Assembly (NCBI GenBank): GCA_002307175.1
Contig: DBTS01000039.1
Span: 1 to 55,097 of the forward strand
DNA length: 55,097 nucleotides
Reading direction: 5' to 3'
Origin: Rhodocyclaceae bacterium UBA1310
Lineage (GTDB): Bacteria > Pseudomonadota > Gammaproteobacteria > Burkholderiales > Rhodocyclaceae
Under the pieces are notes generated by a model. That model ran no database searches, was not told the DNA's origin, and saw only the letters and a list, made by a program, of their open reading frames with translations. Made by a program: the position numbers and the translations under genes. This document shows positions 1 to 8,382 of this stretch, one piece after another. The first letter of the stretch is position 1. Every line of letters starts with the position of its first letter.

Positions 1-1456
1 GGCTGTGGATTTCCCAGTCGTGCTTCACATCGTAGTCGGCGGGGGGATCGATAGCCTTGTAACAGCGCTGGAAGCCGCGGTCGGCACTGGAGAAGACGTT
101 TTCATGCTCGCCCCACGAGGTGGCGGGGAAGATCACGTCGGCAGCAGCAGCCGTCTTCGTCATGAAGATGTCCTGAACGATGACCAGTTCAAGTGCATCA
201 AAGGCCTTGCGCATTTCGCCCAGATCCGGTTCGGTCTGCAGCGGATCTTCACCGAAGATGTAGTTGGCCTTCAGATTGCCATGCAATGCCTGATGCGCCA
301 CATCGGTCAGACCAAAACCAATCTTGCCGGGCAGGTCGGGAATACCCCAGGCCTTGGCAAACTTGGCGCGGGCAGCCGCGTCGGTCACCTTGTAGTAGCC
401 GGGCAACGTGTTGGGCAGTGCGCCCATGTCGCAGGCACCCTGCACATTGTTCTGGCCACGGACAGGGCCAACGCCCACGTTCGGACGACCAAAATTGCCG
501 GTGATGGCGGCAAGGCTGGACAGCCCCTTGACGACATCAACCGCCTGGCCCCACTGCGTCACGCCCATGCCCCACAGGATCATGGAGGCGGGCGAAGCGG
601 CGTACATGCGCATGGCCTGACGCACCAGTTCCGGATCCAGCCCGGTGATTTCCGCGGTGTATTCCGGCGTGTACTTGGCAACCATCGCCTTGTACTCTTC
701 AAAACCTTCGGAATAGCTCGCGACGTAATCACCCTTGTACAGGTTTTCTTTGATCAGCACGTTGGCAAACGCATTGACCAGTGCCATGTTGGAACCGTTC
801 TTGAGCGGCAGGTACAGATCGGCCAGACGCGAGGTTTCAATGTAGCGCGGGTCGCAAACGATGATCTTGCAGCCCTTTTCCTTGGCCTTGATGATGCGGC
901 GAGCCACCAGCGGGTGCGAGTCAGCGGCGTTGTAGCCGAAGATCAGCAGACACTTGGTATCTTCGATTTCGACAATCGAGTTACTCATGGCGCCGTTACC
1001 GGTGGTAACCGCCAGACCAGCCACTGACGGGCCGTGGCAGACACGGGCACAGCAGTCGATGTTGTTGGTGCCGATCACGGCACGTGCAAACTTCTGTGCA
1101 ACGTAGTTTGATTCATTCCCCGTGCCGCGCGAGGAGCCGGTCACCATGATCGAATCCGGGCCGTGCTTTTCCTTGATGGCCTTCAGGCGCGTGGCGGCGA
1201 AGCTGATGGCTTCGTCCCAGGACACGGCTTCGAGCTGACCACCGCGCTGACGGCGGATCATCGGGCGCTTCAGACGCGGCGTCAGAATCTTTGTGTCGTT
1301 CAGAAAATCCCAGCCATAGTAACCCTTCAGGCACAACTCGCCCTGGTTGGTCACGCCATTGGCACCTTCTGCACCCACAACCTTGCCGTTTTCAACAAGC
1401 AGATTGATCTTGCAGCCTGTACCGCAGTATGGGCATACCGTAATAACCTTTTCCAT
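1..1456 (-). CDS. fdhF: Formate dehydrogenase H, Cys variant (3' end beyond window)
   Basis: Molybdopterin formate dehydrogenase that oxidises formate to CO2 and feeds electrons to the hydrogenase of the formate hydrogenlyase complex in the cytoplasm. The first 485 residues of about 715 are present; the gene runs off the left edge. The N-terminal [4Fe-4S] ligands are Cys8, Cys11, Cys15 and Cys42, followed by Lys44, at the same numbers as in E. coli FdhF. The catalytic position 140 is a TGC cysteine codon (bases 1039-1037) in the motif ARVCHGPSV, where E. coli has TGA-encoded selenocysteine; His141 is kept. The start ATG at 1456 follows a purine-rich AGAGAG. It is the last gene of the hyf operon, 34 bases after hydN. 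The identification is very secure; the exact length is unknown because of the truncation. Confidence 0.96.
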   Translation of the reverse strand, partial: MEKVITVCPYCGTGCKINLLVENGKVVGAEGANGVTNQGELCLKGYYGWDFLNDTKILTPRLKRPMIRRQRGGQLEAVSWDEAISFAATRLKAIKEKHGPDSIMVTGSSRGTGNESNYVAQKFARAVIGTNNIDCCARVCHGPSVAGLAVTTGNGAMSNSIVEIEDTKCLLIFGYNAADSHPLVARRIIKAKEKGCKIIVCDPRYIETSRLADLYLPLKNGSNMALVNAFANVLIKENLYKGDYVASYSEGFEEYKAMVAKYTPEYTAEITGLDPELVRQAMRMYAASPASMILWGMGVTQWGQAVDVVKGLSSLAAITGNFGRPNVGVGPVRGQNNVQGACDMGALPNTLPGYYKVTDAAARAKFAKAWGIPDLPGKIGFGLTDVAHQALHGNLKANYIFGEDPLQTEPDLGEMRKAFDALELVIVQDIFMTKTAAAADVIFPATSWGEHENVFSSADRGFQRCYKAIDPPADYDVKHDWEIHS

Positions 1457-1490
1457 ATTCAAACTCTCTCTTCTGGTCAATTCGGTTCAA

Positions 1491-2033
1491 TCAGAGCGTC
1501 GTGCCGGCCGCTTCGAGCGCCGCACGTTGCTGACGATTGCGCAGGGTCTGTTCCATGGCCGCACGGTCAAACACATGCAAAGCCTTGGTCGGGCAAACCT
1601 TTACACAGGACTGGGCGCCTTCAGCACCGCCGCACAGATCGCACTTCTGTGCTTCGGCCTTGGTACCGTGGCTGATGGTGATATCCCCCAGGGTACGCAC
1701 TGCCGGAACCGTAACAACCTGCATGGCGCCAAACGGACAGGCCATGACACAGCTCTTGCAGCCAACGCAGCGTTCCTGGATCACGTGCACTGAATCGTCG
1801 CGGTATTCGATGGCACCATTCGGGCAGGCGTTCTTGCAAGGAGCATCCTCACAATGACGGCACGTGATGGGCACGCTGATCTCAAGGCTCTTGATCACCT
1901 TAAGGCGCGGCGAAAAAGTCAGCGAGGACAACACGCTGACGCCTCCCTGTCCCGAATGGGACAGCACGCAGGCCACTTCGCACGTGCGACAGCCAATGCA
2001 TTTATTGGGTTCTGCTACGATAAACCGGTTCAT
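1491..2033 (-). CDS. hydN: HydN-type four-cluster ferredoxin, FDH-H electron carrier
   Basis: Electron-transfer subunit of 180 residues (E. coli HydN has 175). Sixteen cysteines fall in four CxxC-type groups: 12/15/18/22, 58/61/66/70, 89/92/95/99 and 131/134/143/147, enough for four [4Fe-4S] clusters. The start MNRFIVAE at 2033 is chosen over an upstream in-frame start because a strong AGGAGG lies just before it and because HydN and HyfA proteins begin MNRF. It lies directly before fdhF and probably carries electrons from FdhF into the hydrogenase. It is a paralogue of hyfA at the other end of the operon; placement next to fdhF, as in E. coli hydN-hypF, supports HydN rather than HycB, though HycB-like function cannot be excluded. 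Confidence 0.9.
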   Translation of the reverse strand: MNRFIVAEPNKCIGCRTCEVACVLSHSGQGGVSVLSSLTFSPRLKVIKSLEISVPITCRHCEDAPCKNACPNGAIEYRDDSVHVIQERCVGCKSCVMACPFGAMQVVTVPAVRTLGDITISHGTKAEAQKCDLCGGAEGAQSCVKVCPTKALHVFDRAAMEQTLRNRQQRAALEAAGTTL

Positions 2034-2057
2034 TCCTGGTTTCCTCCTGCAATAGCC

Positions 2058-2116
2058 GGGAATCCCCAACAGCCGCAGCTGTCTGCGGGATTCCCCCAAG
2101 ACCGCAAACTTTGCGG
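2058..2116 (-). other. Two tandem hairpins in the hycI-hydN gap
   Basis: The 108-base gap between hycI and hydN is the only sizeable one inside the operon. It contains two near-perfect stem-loops. The first pairs 2058-2066 with 2087-2095 (nine bases, GGGAATCCC/GGGATTCCC) and has an inner ACAGC/GCTGT stem at 69-73/78-82. The second pairs 2102-2108 with 2110-2116 (CCGCAAA/TTTGCGG). Neither is followed by a run of U on the transcribed strand, so RNA processing, stabilisation or partial attenuation seems more likely than full termination. Function is inferred only. Confidence 0.6.
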
Positions 2117-2141
2117 CATCAAACCTGTGTGTCCGGCGTTT

Positions 2142-2606
2142 TCACGCAGCCACCAGGCACTCCAATCCATCCAGATTCTTCCCCGTCTGCAGGCGCTCAT
2201 AGAGCGCCTCGACGGCGTGGCGAACCTCATCCATCATCGGAAAACTGAAGGCCACCACTGCGGGCTGAATCCCCACAAAAACCACTTCCTCCACCTGCTC
2301 CCGCAGCCGCTCGATGAGAAAGCTGACCGGCATGTTGTGCGTCGTCATGAACGGCATCTCCGCCATGCACTGCTCATCAACAACACGAATCTCACCAGGC
2401 TTCAAACCCATATCGGTAGCATCAACAATCACTATCCGCTGTGGCTTTGCCTCCAACGCCTGGTGCGTGTAGTTTTCGGGCATCGAACCGCCGTCGATCA
2501 CCAACCAGCCCTCCACCGGATTTGCCTTGAGCATATCCGCCAGCAGGGGACCGGCGCCGTCGTCGCCCATCATGCTGTTTCCCACTGTCAGCAACACATC
2601 AACCAT
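2142..2606 (-). CDS. hycI: Hydrogenase large-subunit maturation endopeptidase HycI
   Basis: Nickel-dependent aspartic-type endopeptidase that removes the C-terminal tail of the hydrogenase large subunit after Ni insertion. The 154-residue protein matches E. coli HycI (156) nearly end to end. The three residues known to bind nickel in HycI are present at identical numbers: Asp16, Asp62 (in VDATDMG) and His90 (in MTTHNMP). The ATG at 2606 is preferred to the GTG at 2609 because of spacing from a GAGG. It overlaps the end of hycH by eight bases. Its substrate is presumably HyfG in the same operon, which keeps the tail to be cut. Confidence 0.95.
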   Translation of the reverse strand: MVDVLLTVGNSMMGDDGAGPLLADMLKANPVEGWLVIDGGSMPENYTHQALEAKPQRIVIVDATDMGLKPGEIRVVDEQCMAEMPFMTTHNMPVSFLIERLREQVEEVVFVGIQPAVVAFSFPMMDEVRHAVEALYERLQTGKNLDGLECLVAA

Positions 2607-3006
2607 CACGCCGCCTCACCATCAGATACATCGCAGGCTCAGCTTCGATGGCAGCAAGCGTGCGCATCAATACATCCTGCCACTGCATTTCCTCGGGGCT
2701 GAGCTGCAGACGAATACCATCGAGTGCAAAGCCCAGCATCTTGATATGGGACGCATCAATGGTAATCTCACCAAAACGCCCCAGACCTTCGAGCTTGCGT
2801 TTTGCCTCACCTTCGGGCAAATGCGCAATCCACGCGGAAAACCCTTCCAGCGGACATTCCAGTACCGGCTTGAAGCAATCGATCACCCCGATGTGGTGAC
2901 CGATTGCCAGGCTGTAATACACAACCTGCTTGGCATCCGCCGGGCGGTCCGCCTCGCGCTCCAGAAAACGTTGTCCGAGCGCGTAGAAAATGACTTTGCT
3001 ACTCAT
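2599..3006 (-). CDS. hycH: Formate hydrogenlyase maturation protein HycH/HyfJ family
   Basis: A 135-residue protein of the HycH/HyfJ family, close to E. coli HycH (136). Members are needed for maturation of the hydrogenase large subunit but are not structural parts; the biochemical role is not well defined. It starts at an ATG overlapping the hyfI stop by one base (TGATG), so translation is probably coupled, and it overlaps hycI at its other end. Placement between the small subunit gene and the protease gene matches the E. coli hyc order G-H-I. Recognised from overall sequence resemblance and position; there are no catalytic motifs to point to. Confidence 0.88.
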   Translation of the reverse strand: MSSKVIFYALGQRFLEREADRPADAKQVVYYSLAIGHHIGVIDCFKPVLECPLEGFSAWIAHLPEGEAKRKLEGLGRFGEITIDASHIKMLGFALDGIRLQLSPEEMQWQDVLMRTLAAIEAEPAMYLMVRRRDG

Positions 3007-3791
3007 CAGGCCAGCGCCGCCTTGGTCACTTCAAGCAGGCGCATCACAATCTCGCTCAGGCGAGGATCTGCCTCCTCGTGCAGATACTGCGTGAGCTGCG
3101 CACTGGCTTCACCGGGTGACTTCAGGTCGAACAGGCCAAGGAACTTCTCGGCAATCTGGCGCCCCTGCAGATACCCTGCCATGCGCCGGGCCTCGCGTTC
3201 AACCATGACGCGAACATCCAGCGGAATATTCGGGAACGCGGGAATTACGCGGTCGTCCTCGCCCTGGATCAGATGCGTACCCTTGAGCTTCTGATCGAGC
3301 AGGCCAAGCGCCACGGCAAAACCGTAAATAGTTGCGTACGGCGTCGGCGGGCAGCCGGGAATATAGACATCAACGGGAACGATCTTGTCAGTACCGCCCC
3401 ATACGCAATACAGATCGTGGAAGATTCCGCCGCCGCAACCACAGGCACCATATGACACAACAATCTTCGGATCCGGTGCTGCGGCATAGGCGCGCAGTGC
3501 CGGCATGCGCATGGCGCGCGTCACGGCTCCCGTGAAGAGCAGGATGTCGGCGTGACGGGGAGACGCCACCACCTTGATACCGAAACGTTCTGCATCGAAC
3601 ACTGGCGTAATCGAAGAGAAGATTTCGATTTCGCAGCCGTTGCAGCCGCCGCAGTCCACACGATAAACGTAGGCTGAGCGCTGAATATCCTTGAGCAGAG
3701 TCTTCTTGAGCTTGGCAACCTGCTCATCGATGCTGACAGGCGTAGGCATGCCTGGAACGATCAGGTTGGCACCTTTGTCGACAGCATTCAT
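3006..3791 (-). CDS. hyfI: Hydrogenase-4 small subunit HyfI (NuoB-like)
   Basis: Fe-S small subunit of the [NiFe] hydrogenase, 261 residues, related to HycG/HyfI and NuoB. It passes electrons to the nickel site in HyfG. Proximal [4Fe-4S] ligands are visible in CGGCNGCEIE (Cys47/50/53), in GACGCGGG and in PGCPPTP. The start MNAVDKG at 3791 overlaps the hyfH stop by four bases (ATGA), which rules out the longer upstream in-frame start. The stop overlaps the hycH start. At the C-terminus there is a roughly 60-residue tail beyond the NuoB-like core, as in HycG. Confidence 0.95.
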   Translation of the reverse strand: MNAVDKGANLIVPGMPTPVSIDEQVAKLKKTLLKDIQRSAYVYRVDCGGCNGCEIEIFSSITPVFDAERFGIKVVASPRHADILLFTGAVTRAMRMPALRAYAAAPDPKIVVSYGACGCGGGIFHDLYCVWGGTDKIVPVDVYIPGCPPTPYATIYGFAVALGLLDQKLKGTHLIQGEDDRVIPAFPNIPLDVRVMVEREARRMAGYLQGRQIAEKFLGLFDLKSPGEASAQLTQYLHEEADPRLSEIVMRLLEVTKAALA

Positions 3792-4342
3792 TTGTGCACC
3801 TCTTGATTGATATAGCGGCCCATTTCCGGTTGCGACGGATGATTCAGGTTCTGCTTGCGTTTGCAGGCAGGACATGTCTGATAGTGGGCACGACTGGCCT
3901 CCACTGCCTCCGGCGTATTACCGGCCTGTACCAGAAGCGCCATGGCATATTCGACTTCCTTGGCCGGCGCAAACGGCTTGCCACATTCAACGCAATTCTG
4001 CAGCTTGAAGGTGGCGCGCTGATACAGGTCTTCCTTGTTCGCAACGGACAGTTCAAAGTCGGAGGTCAGCACCAGCGCGTGAGTCGGGCAGACTTCCTCG
4101 CAGCGTGCGCAGAAAATGCAGCGCCCGAGAAAGAGCTGCCAGGTGCGCGTGCCGGCATCCAGATCCGTTTCCATACTCAGCGCATTTGCCGGGCAGGCCA
4201 TGGTGCAGGCACCACAGGCAATGCAACGCAGCCCATCAAGCTCGGGCTTGCCACGGAACCCCGGGCTGACTTCGGCGGGAGCAAACGGGTACTGGGTAGT
4301 TGCCTCGCCGGCCTTGAAAATCGTCTTCAATAACTTGAGCAT
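3788..4342 (-). CDS. hyfH: HyfH/HycF ferredoxin-like subunit (NuoI-like)
   Basis: Polyferredoxin subunit of 184 residues that links the carriers HyfA/HydN to the small subunit, corresponding to NuoI. Two classical [4Fe-4S] motifs are present: Cys40/43/46/50 (CIACGACTMACP) and Cys75/78/81/85 (CIFCARCEEVCP). A second pair of CxxC motifs, Cys117/120 (CVECGKPF) and Cys157/160 (CPACKRK), may form a zinc- or iron-binding site and is typical of HycF/HyfH rather than NuoI. It begins 15 bases after hyfG and ends inside the hyfI start. Confidence 0.94.
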   Translation of the reverse strand: MLKLLKTIFKAGEATTQYPFAPAEVSPGFRGKPELDGLRCIACGACTMACPANALSMETDLDAGTRTWQLFLGRCIFCARCEEVCPTHALVLTSDFELSVANKEDLYQRATFKLQNCVECGKPFAPAKEVEYAMALLVQAGNTPEAVEASRAHYQTCPACKRKQNLNHPSQPEMGRYINQEVHK

Positions 4343-4357
4343 CGGTAGCCCCTTTTA

Positions 4358-6085
4358 TTACTTCAACGGCGAGTTCTTGCGCTCGCGTGCATAACGTTCG
4401 ACTTCCTTGTACGGCACCGTTGTGCTCTTCTGCTTGCGCACATCGACGAACGTGACGCGGTCGGTACAGGAATAGCACGGGTCAATACTGGCCACGATCA
4501 GCGGCGCATCGGACACGGTATTGCCGCGCAACATGTAGCGTAGCGGCGGCCAGTTGGCATACGTCGCCGCACGGCAACGCCAGCGGTAGAGTTTCTGGTT
4601 ATCGCCCAGCATGCTCCAGTGGATGTCTTCGCCACGCGGTGCTTCGGCAAACCCGAGCGCAAACTTGTGCGGCTGATACTTGAAGCCTTCCACAAGGATC
4701 GGGCCTTCCGGCAGATTGGTCAGCGCATGCTCAACCATGTCGAGCGAATCAAATACTTCATGCGCACGCACTACCACGCGGGAGAGCACATCACAGCCTT
4801 CCAGAACGCTCTGGTTGACCTTCACATGGCTGCCATAGCCGGCATACGGGTGATCCAGGCGCGTATCGCGCTTGAAGCCACTACCACGGATCAGCGGGCC
4901 AACCGGGCTGAAATCGCGTGCCACCTTCGGATCGAGAATCCCGACACCAGCAGTACGCTGTTCCATGTTCGGCGTGGAAAGCAGCATATCGACAAGATCC
5001 TTCACTTCGGCACGCAATTCACGGCAGAGCTTGGCGGTGGCTTCACGCTGCGGCTTGAGAATGTCGCGACGGATGCCGCCGATCAGGTTCATGCCGTAGG
5101 TCTTGCGGGCGCCGGTAAGCAGCTCGGCCATGGTCATGGACTTTTCACGCACCCGGAAGAACTGCATGAAGCCTGAGTCAAACCCAGTGAAGTGACAGGC
5201 CAAGCCCAGGTTCAACAAGTGGCTGTGCAGGCGTTCGACTTCAAGGAAAATACTGCGGATCACCTGGGCACGTTCTGGCGCACGGATACCGAGAGCATTT
5301 TCTACCGAACTGGTGTAGGCAACACTGTGCGTGAACCCGCAGATGCCACAGACGCGGTCGGAGAGGAAAGTCACATCGTCGTAACTGCAACGTGTTTCAG
5401 CGAGCTTTTCCATGCCACGGTGCACGTAGAACATGCGGTAGTCGGCATCGATGATGTCTTCGCCATCAACGAACAGGCGGAAATGCCCTGGTTCATCAGA
5501 GGTGATGTGCAACGGGCCGAAAGGCATCTCCGCGCTGACCTTGCCGGCATCCGGACCGTCATTGAGGAATTTGTAGTTTTCCACATCGCTCGTCGGTGCC
5601 GGGCGATCACGATAGCCCATCGAATCCTTGCGCAACGGGAACATGCCATCGGGCCAATCATCGGGCAGCACGAGGCGGCGCTCATCGGGCAGACCAACTG
5701 CGCGGAGACCGTACATGTCATAAATTTCGCGCTCACCCCAGACGGCGGCGGGAACACGCGGCGTGACTGCCGGGAATTCCTGGGTGATCGGATCGACAAG
5801 TGCCTTCACTATCACCCAGCACTTGACGCCCTTCTCCATCGAGAGCACGTAATACACGGCAAAGTTGCCGTTGAGGGGCCGTTCGTCGTTGCCGAACAAC
5901 ACCGAAATCCAGCCCCCCTGGTCGTAGTAGAGCCATTCGACTACTTCCGGCAGCGAGTTGGTCTTGACGGTGACCGTCACCTGATCCGCTGTTTGCCATT
6001 CTTCTTCGAGGACCGCCGACGGAAATTTCTGGCGCAAGCCATCAATATAGCCTTTACCGATCCTGGTTTCGCCTGTTACAGACAT
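4358..6085 (-). CDS. hyfG: Hydrogenase-4 large subunit HyfG (NuoC-NuoD fusion)
   Basis: Catalytic [NiFe] subunit that reduces protons to H2. It has 575 residues (HycE 569, HyfG 571): a NuoC-like domain in about the first 170 residues, then a NuoD-like hydrogenase domain. Nickel ligands are Cys246/Cys249 (RVCGICG) and Cys537/Cys540 (DPCYSCTDR). After Arg543 comes a 32-residue tail ending KNSPLK, equivalent to the tail that HycI cuts from E. coli HycE after Arg537. A strong AAGGAG precedes the ATG. Sequence alone does not separate Hyc from Hyf for this subunit; the operon's additional membrane genes make it hydrogenase-4 type. Confidence 0.97.
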   Translation of the reverse strand: MSVTGETRIGKGYIDGLRQKFPSAVLEEEWQTADQVTVTVKTNSLPEVVEWLYYDQGGWISVLFGNDERPLNGNFAVYYVLSMEKGVKCWVIVKALVDPITQEFPAVTPRVPAAVWGEREIYDMYGLRAVGLPDERRLVLPDDWPDGMFPLRKDSMGYRDRPAPTSDVENYKFLNDGPDAGKVSAEMPFGPLHITSDEPGHFRLFVDGEDIIDADYRMFYVHRGMEKLAETRCSYDDVTFLSDRVCGICGFTHSVAYTSSVENALGIRAPERAQVIRSIFLEVERLHSHLLNLGLACHFTGFDSGFMQFFRVREKSMTMAELLTGARKTYGMNLIGGIRRDILKPQREATAKLCRELRAEVKDLVDMLLSTPNMEQRTAGVGILDPKVARDFSPVGPLIRGSGFKRDTRLDHPYAGYGSHVKVNQSVLEGCDVLSRVVVRAHEVFDSLDMVEHALTNLPEGPILVEGFKYQPHKFALGFAEAPRGEDIHWSMLGDNQKLYRWRCRAATYANWPPLRYMLRGNTVSDAPLIVASIDPCYSCTDRVTFVDVRKQKSTTVPYKEVERYARERKNSPLK

Positions 6086-6110
6086 TGCTTGAATCTCCTT
6101 GCTGGGTCGC

Positions 6111-7715
6111 TCAATTCTGGACCGCTACTTTTGCAGCGGCTTCGGGTGAGCCGGCGGAAGCCGGATTGGTCTGGGCATTCTGCTGCCAGGGGAACTTCAG
6201 GCTCTGCCCGATTTCCTCACTGGGCACATCCAGCACGACAGCGCTTGCTTGCTTGACGAGGGTGATCACCGTATCCGGCGTGCGGATGCCAAACCACAGC
6301 ATCACTGCCAGCAGGATTGCCATCGGGGCGAGCATCAGCACACCAACTTCACCCTTCGGAACGATGTCCGGGCTCGGTCCGAACAGGCTACCGGCAAGCA
6401 TGCGAACCAGGCCGGCCAGCACGACCGTCAGCAGAATCGCCAGCACCACGATCAACCAGCCATAACCGCTGCTGATACCCGCAGTCACCACCATGAACTC
6501 TGATACAAATACGTTGAACGGCGGCAAGCCCCCCAGCGCCAGGGCCCCTGCCCCGATCAGCAGACCGGAGAACGGAGCTACCTTCAGAATGCCTTTGATG
6601 GCATCCAGATCACGCGTGCCATACTTCAGCAGCACATTGCCCGAGCCACAGAACAGCAGGGCCTTGGCAAGACTGTGGTTGATGGTGTGGAACAGTGCAG
6701 CCAGTACGCCGAGCGGACCGCCGATGCCGAAAGCCAGAGCGATGAGGCCCATGTTTTCAACCGACGAATACGCCAGCAGACGCTTCATGTCGCGCTGCAC
6801 GACGATGCAGAAGGCCGCAACGGCAATCGACATCAGACCAAACACGATCATCAACGTATGCGGGAAGCTTGGCCCGACGGCCTTGGTGACGATGATGTAG
6901 AAGCGCACGATCACCAGCATTGCGCAGTTCAGCAACACCGCAGACAGCAGCGCCGACACCGGGCTGGGGGCTTCGGAGTGGGCGTCTGGCAGCCAGGCGT
7001 GCATCGGGAAGAGCCCCGCCTTGGTACCAAAACCAACCAGCACGAAGACGAAAGCCAACTTGACCAGCGTGGGATCAAGCACCTTGGCGTTTTCACTGAG
7101 CGTCGTCCAGAAAATCGCGCTATCCGGATGTGCCAGCACATTGGCCGCGTTCGAATACACCAGCACCGTACCGTAGAGGCCGAAAGCTACACCGACCGTA
7201 CAGATGATGATGTACTTCCACACAGCTTCCAGCGAGGAGCGCTGACCATACACACCGACCAGGAAAGCTGAGCCAAGCGTGGTGGCTTCCACGGCAACCC
7301 ACATCATGATCACGTTGTTGGCGGTTGAAGCCAGCAGCATCGTGAAGAGAAACAGGTTGAAAAAACCGTAGTAATTGCACAGCCCGCCAATGGAAACTTC
7401 GCTTTCATCGACTTCATGGCCCATGTAGCCAATCGAGTAGATCCCCGTAAGGAACCCGACCAGCCCGATCAGGGCAATGAATACAGCGCCAAGCGCATCG
7501 ACATGCAGCCAGTTTCCGGTGGAGCTGATGGCGCCATCGGCCAGCACTGTCCAGACTGTCGTGGCACTGAAAATCAGCACCAGGCCAATCCCGATAACAT
7601 GAAACAGGTTCGCCAGTCCACGCGCACCGTTACCAAACCAGCGCGCTGCGAAAGCGAGTATTGATGCTGCCAATGGAGATAGCAGCAAAAGAAGAAGCAA
7701 GTCCGAGTGGGTCAT
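6111..7715 (-). CDS. hyfF: Hydrogenase-4 membrane subunit HyfF (NuoL/M/N-like)
   Basis: Polytopic inner-membrane protein of 534 residues belonging to the proton-translocating NuoL/M/N family. It is one of the extra antiporter-like subunits found in hydrogenase 4 but not in hydrogenase 3. Family residues are visible: the glutamate in WVAVEATTLG and the lysine in GFGTKAGLFPMHAWLP, followed by the conserved SEAPSPVSALLS helix. The ATG at 7715 is chosen over a TTG at 7721 because an AAGGG sits ten bases upstream. The charged C-terminal tail after about residue 500 is hydrophilic and variable. It starts six bases after hyfE. Confidence 0.93.
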   Translation of the reverse strand: MTHSDLLLLLLLSPLAASILAFAARWFGNGARGLANLFHVIGIGLVLIFSATTVWTVLADGAISSTGNWLHVDALGAVFIALIGLVGFLTGIYSIGYMGHEVDESEVSIGGLCNYYGFFNLFLFTMLLASTANNVIMMWVAVEATTLGSAFLVGVYGQRSSLEAVWKYIIICTVGVAFGLYGTVLVYSNAANVLAHPDSAIFWTTLSENAKVLDPTLVKLAFVFVLVGFGTKAGLFPMHAWLPDAHSEAPSPVSALLSAVLLNCAMLVIVRFYIIVTKAVGPSFPHTLMIVFGLMSIAVAAFCIVVQRDMKRLLAYSSVENMGLIALAFGIGGPLGVLAALFHTINHSLAKALLFCGSGNVLLKYGTRDLDAIKGILKVAPFSGLLIGAGALALGGLPPFNVFVSEFMVVTAGISSGYGWLIVVLAILLTVVLAGLVRMLAGSLFGPSPDIVPKGEVGVLMLAPMAILLAVMLWFGIRTPDTVITLVKQASAVVLDVPSEEIGQSLKFPWQQNAQTNPASAGSPEAAAKVAVQN

Positions 7716-7721
7716 GTTCAA

Positions 7722-8372
7722 TCAGCCCTTCAACGCCGTAAGTTGCCGCACGTCGAGCGTATTGAGCGTGCGGAAGATCTGCCGTGCGATCACGGTCATG
7801 ATCACCACGGCAAAGATCGAGTCCGTGGCAACCCCGATTTCGACAAGTTCCGGTGCCTTGTAGGCCAGCAGCGCGAGTGTCAGATGGGCGCCGTTTTCCA
7901 TCAGGCAGTAACCGAAGATCTGCTTGAGGATGTTGCGCTGGCTGACGATGCACAGCACGCCGAGCAGGAAGTGCCCGAGGGACACACCGAGCGCCGGCTT
8001 GAGTGCAGCAATGGACGGCAACTGAACCGCCGACACCACCAGGAACGACAGCAACACGATCACGACACCAACCATCACGGTCCAGGCAGTGCCCAGACCT
8101 CCCTTGTCCGCCACCGGGTCGTTCAGCGTACCCAAGGCCCGATACATGATCACCGGCACGAGCACCACTTTCGTGATGAACGCACTGATTGACCATGCAT
8201 AAAGCTCTTCGGCATGCATGTTTGTCGCCATGGTGACGAAAATCAGAACAAGCACTAAGGACTGCAGCGAATAAAACACAGCTGAGGCGGTAGGCCGCTT
8301 GACGCAGATCACCAGTAGCGACGTGATGATCAGCAGACCAGCGAGAGTATTCACTATCATGGTTCCGCTCAT
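7722..8372 (-). CDS. hyfE: Hydrogenase-4 membrane subunit HyfE (NuoK/MrpC-like)
   Basis: Small membrane subunit of 216 residues, exactly the length of E. coli HyfE. It corresponds to NuoK/MrpC, a part of the ion-translocating arm. The best preserved stretches are SAFITKVVLVPVIMYRAL near residue 60 and LCIVSQRNILKQIFGYC with LMENGAHLTLALL in the second half. An in-frame ATG at 8405 would give 11 more residues but would overlap hyfD by 23 bases. The ATG at 8372 has AAGGGG upstream and matches the E. coli start, so it is preferred. hyfE is absent from hyc operons, so this gene marks the cluster as hydrogenase-4 type. Confidence 0.93.
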   Translation of the reverse strand: MSGTMIVNTLAGLLIITSLLVICVKRPTASAVFYSLQSLVLVLIFVTMATNMHAEELYAWSISAFITKVVLVPVIMYRALGTLNDPVADKGGLGTAWTVMVGVVIVLLSFLVVSAVQLPSIAALKPALGVSLGHFLLGVLCIVSQRNILKQIFGYCLMENGAHLTLALLAYKAPELVEIGVATDSIFAVVIMTVIARQIFRTLNTLDVRQLTALKG

Positions 8373-8382
8373 GAGATCCCCT

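Noticed and set aside
5..1027. 340-codon open frame on the plus strand
   Set aside because: It lies opposite fdhF in register with its codons, and the fdhF reading gives a full family match.
1037..1039. Selenocysteine codon in fdhF
   Set aside because: The codon is TGC, and no in-frame TGA is seen in the part read.
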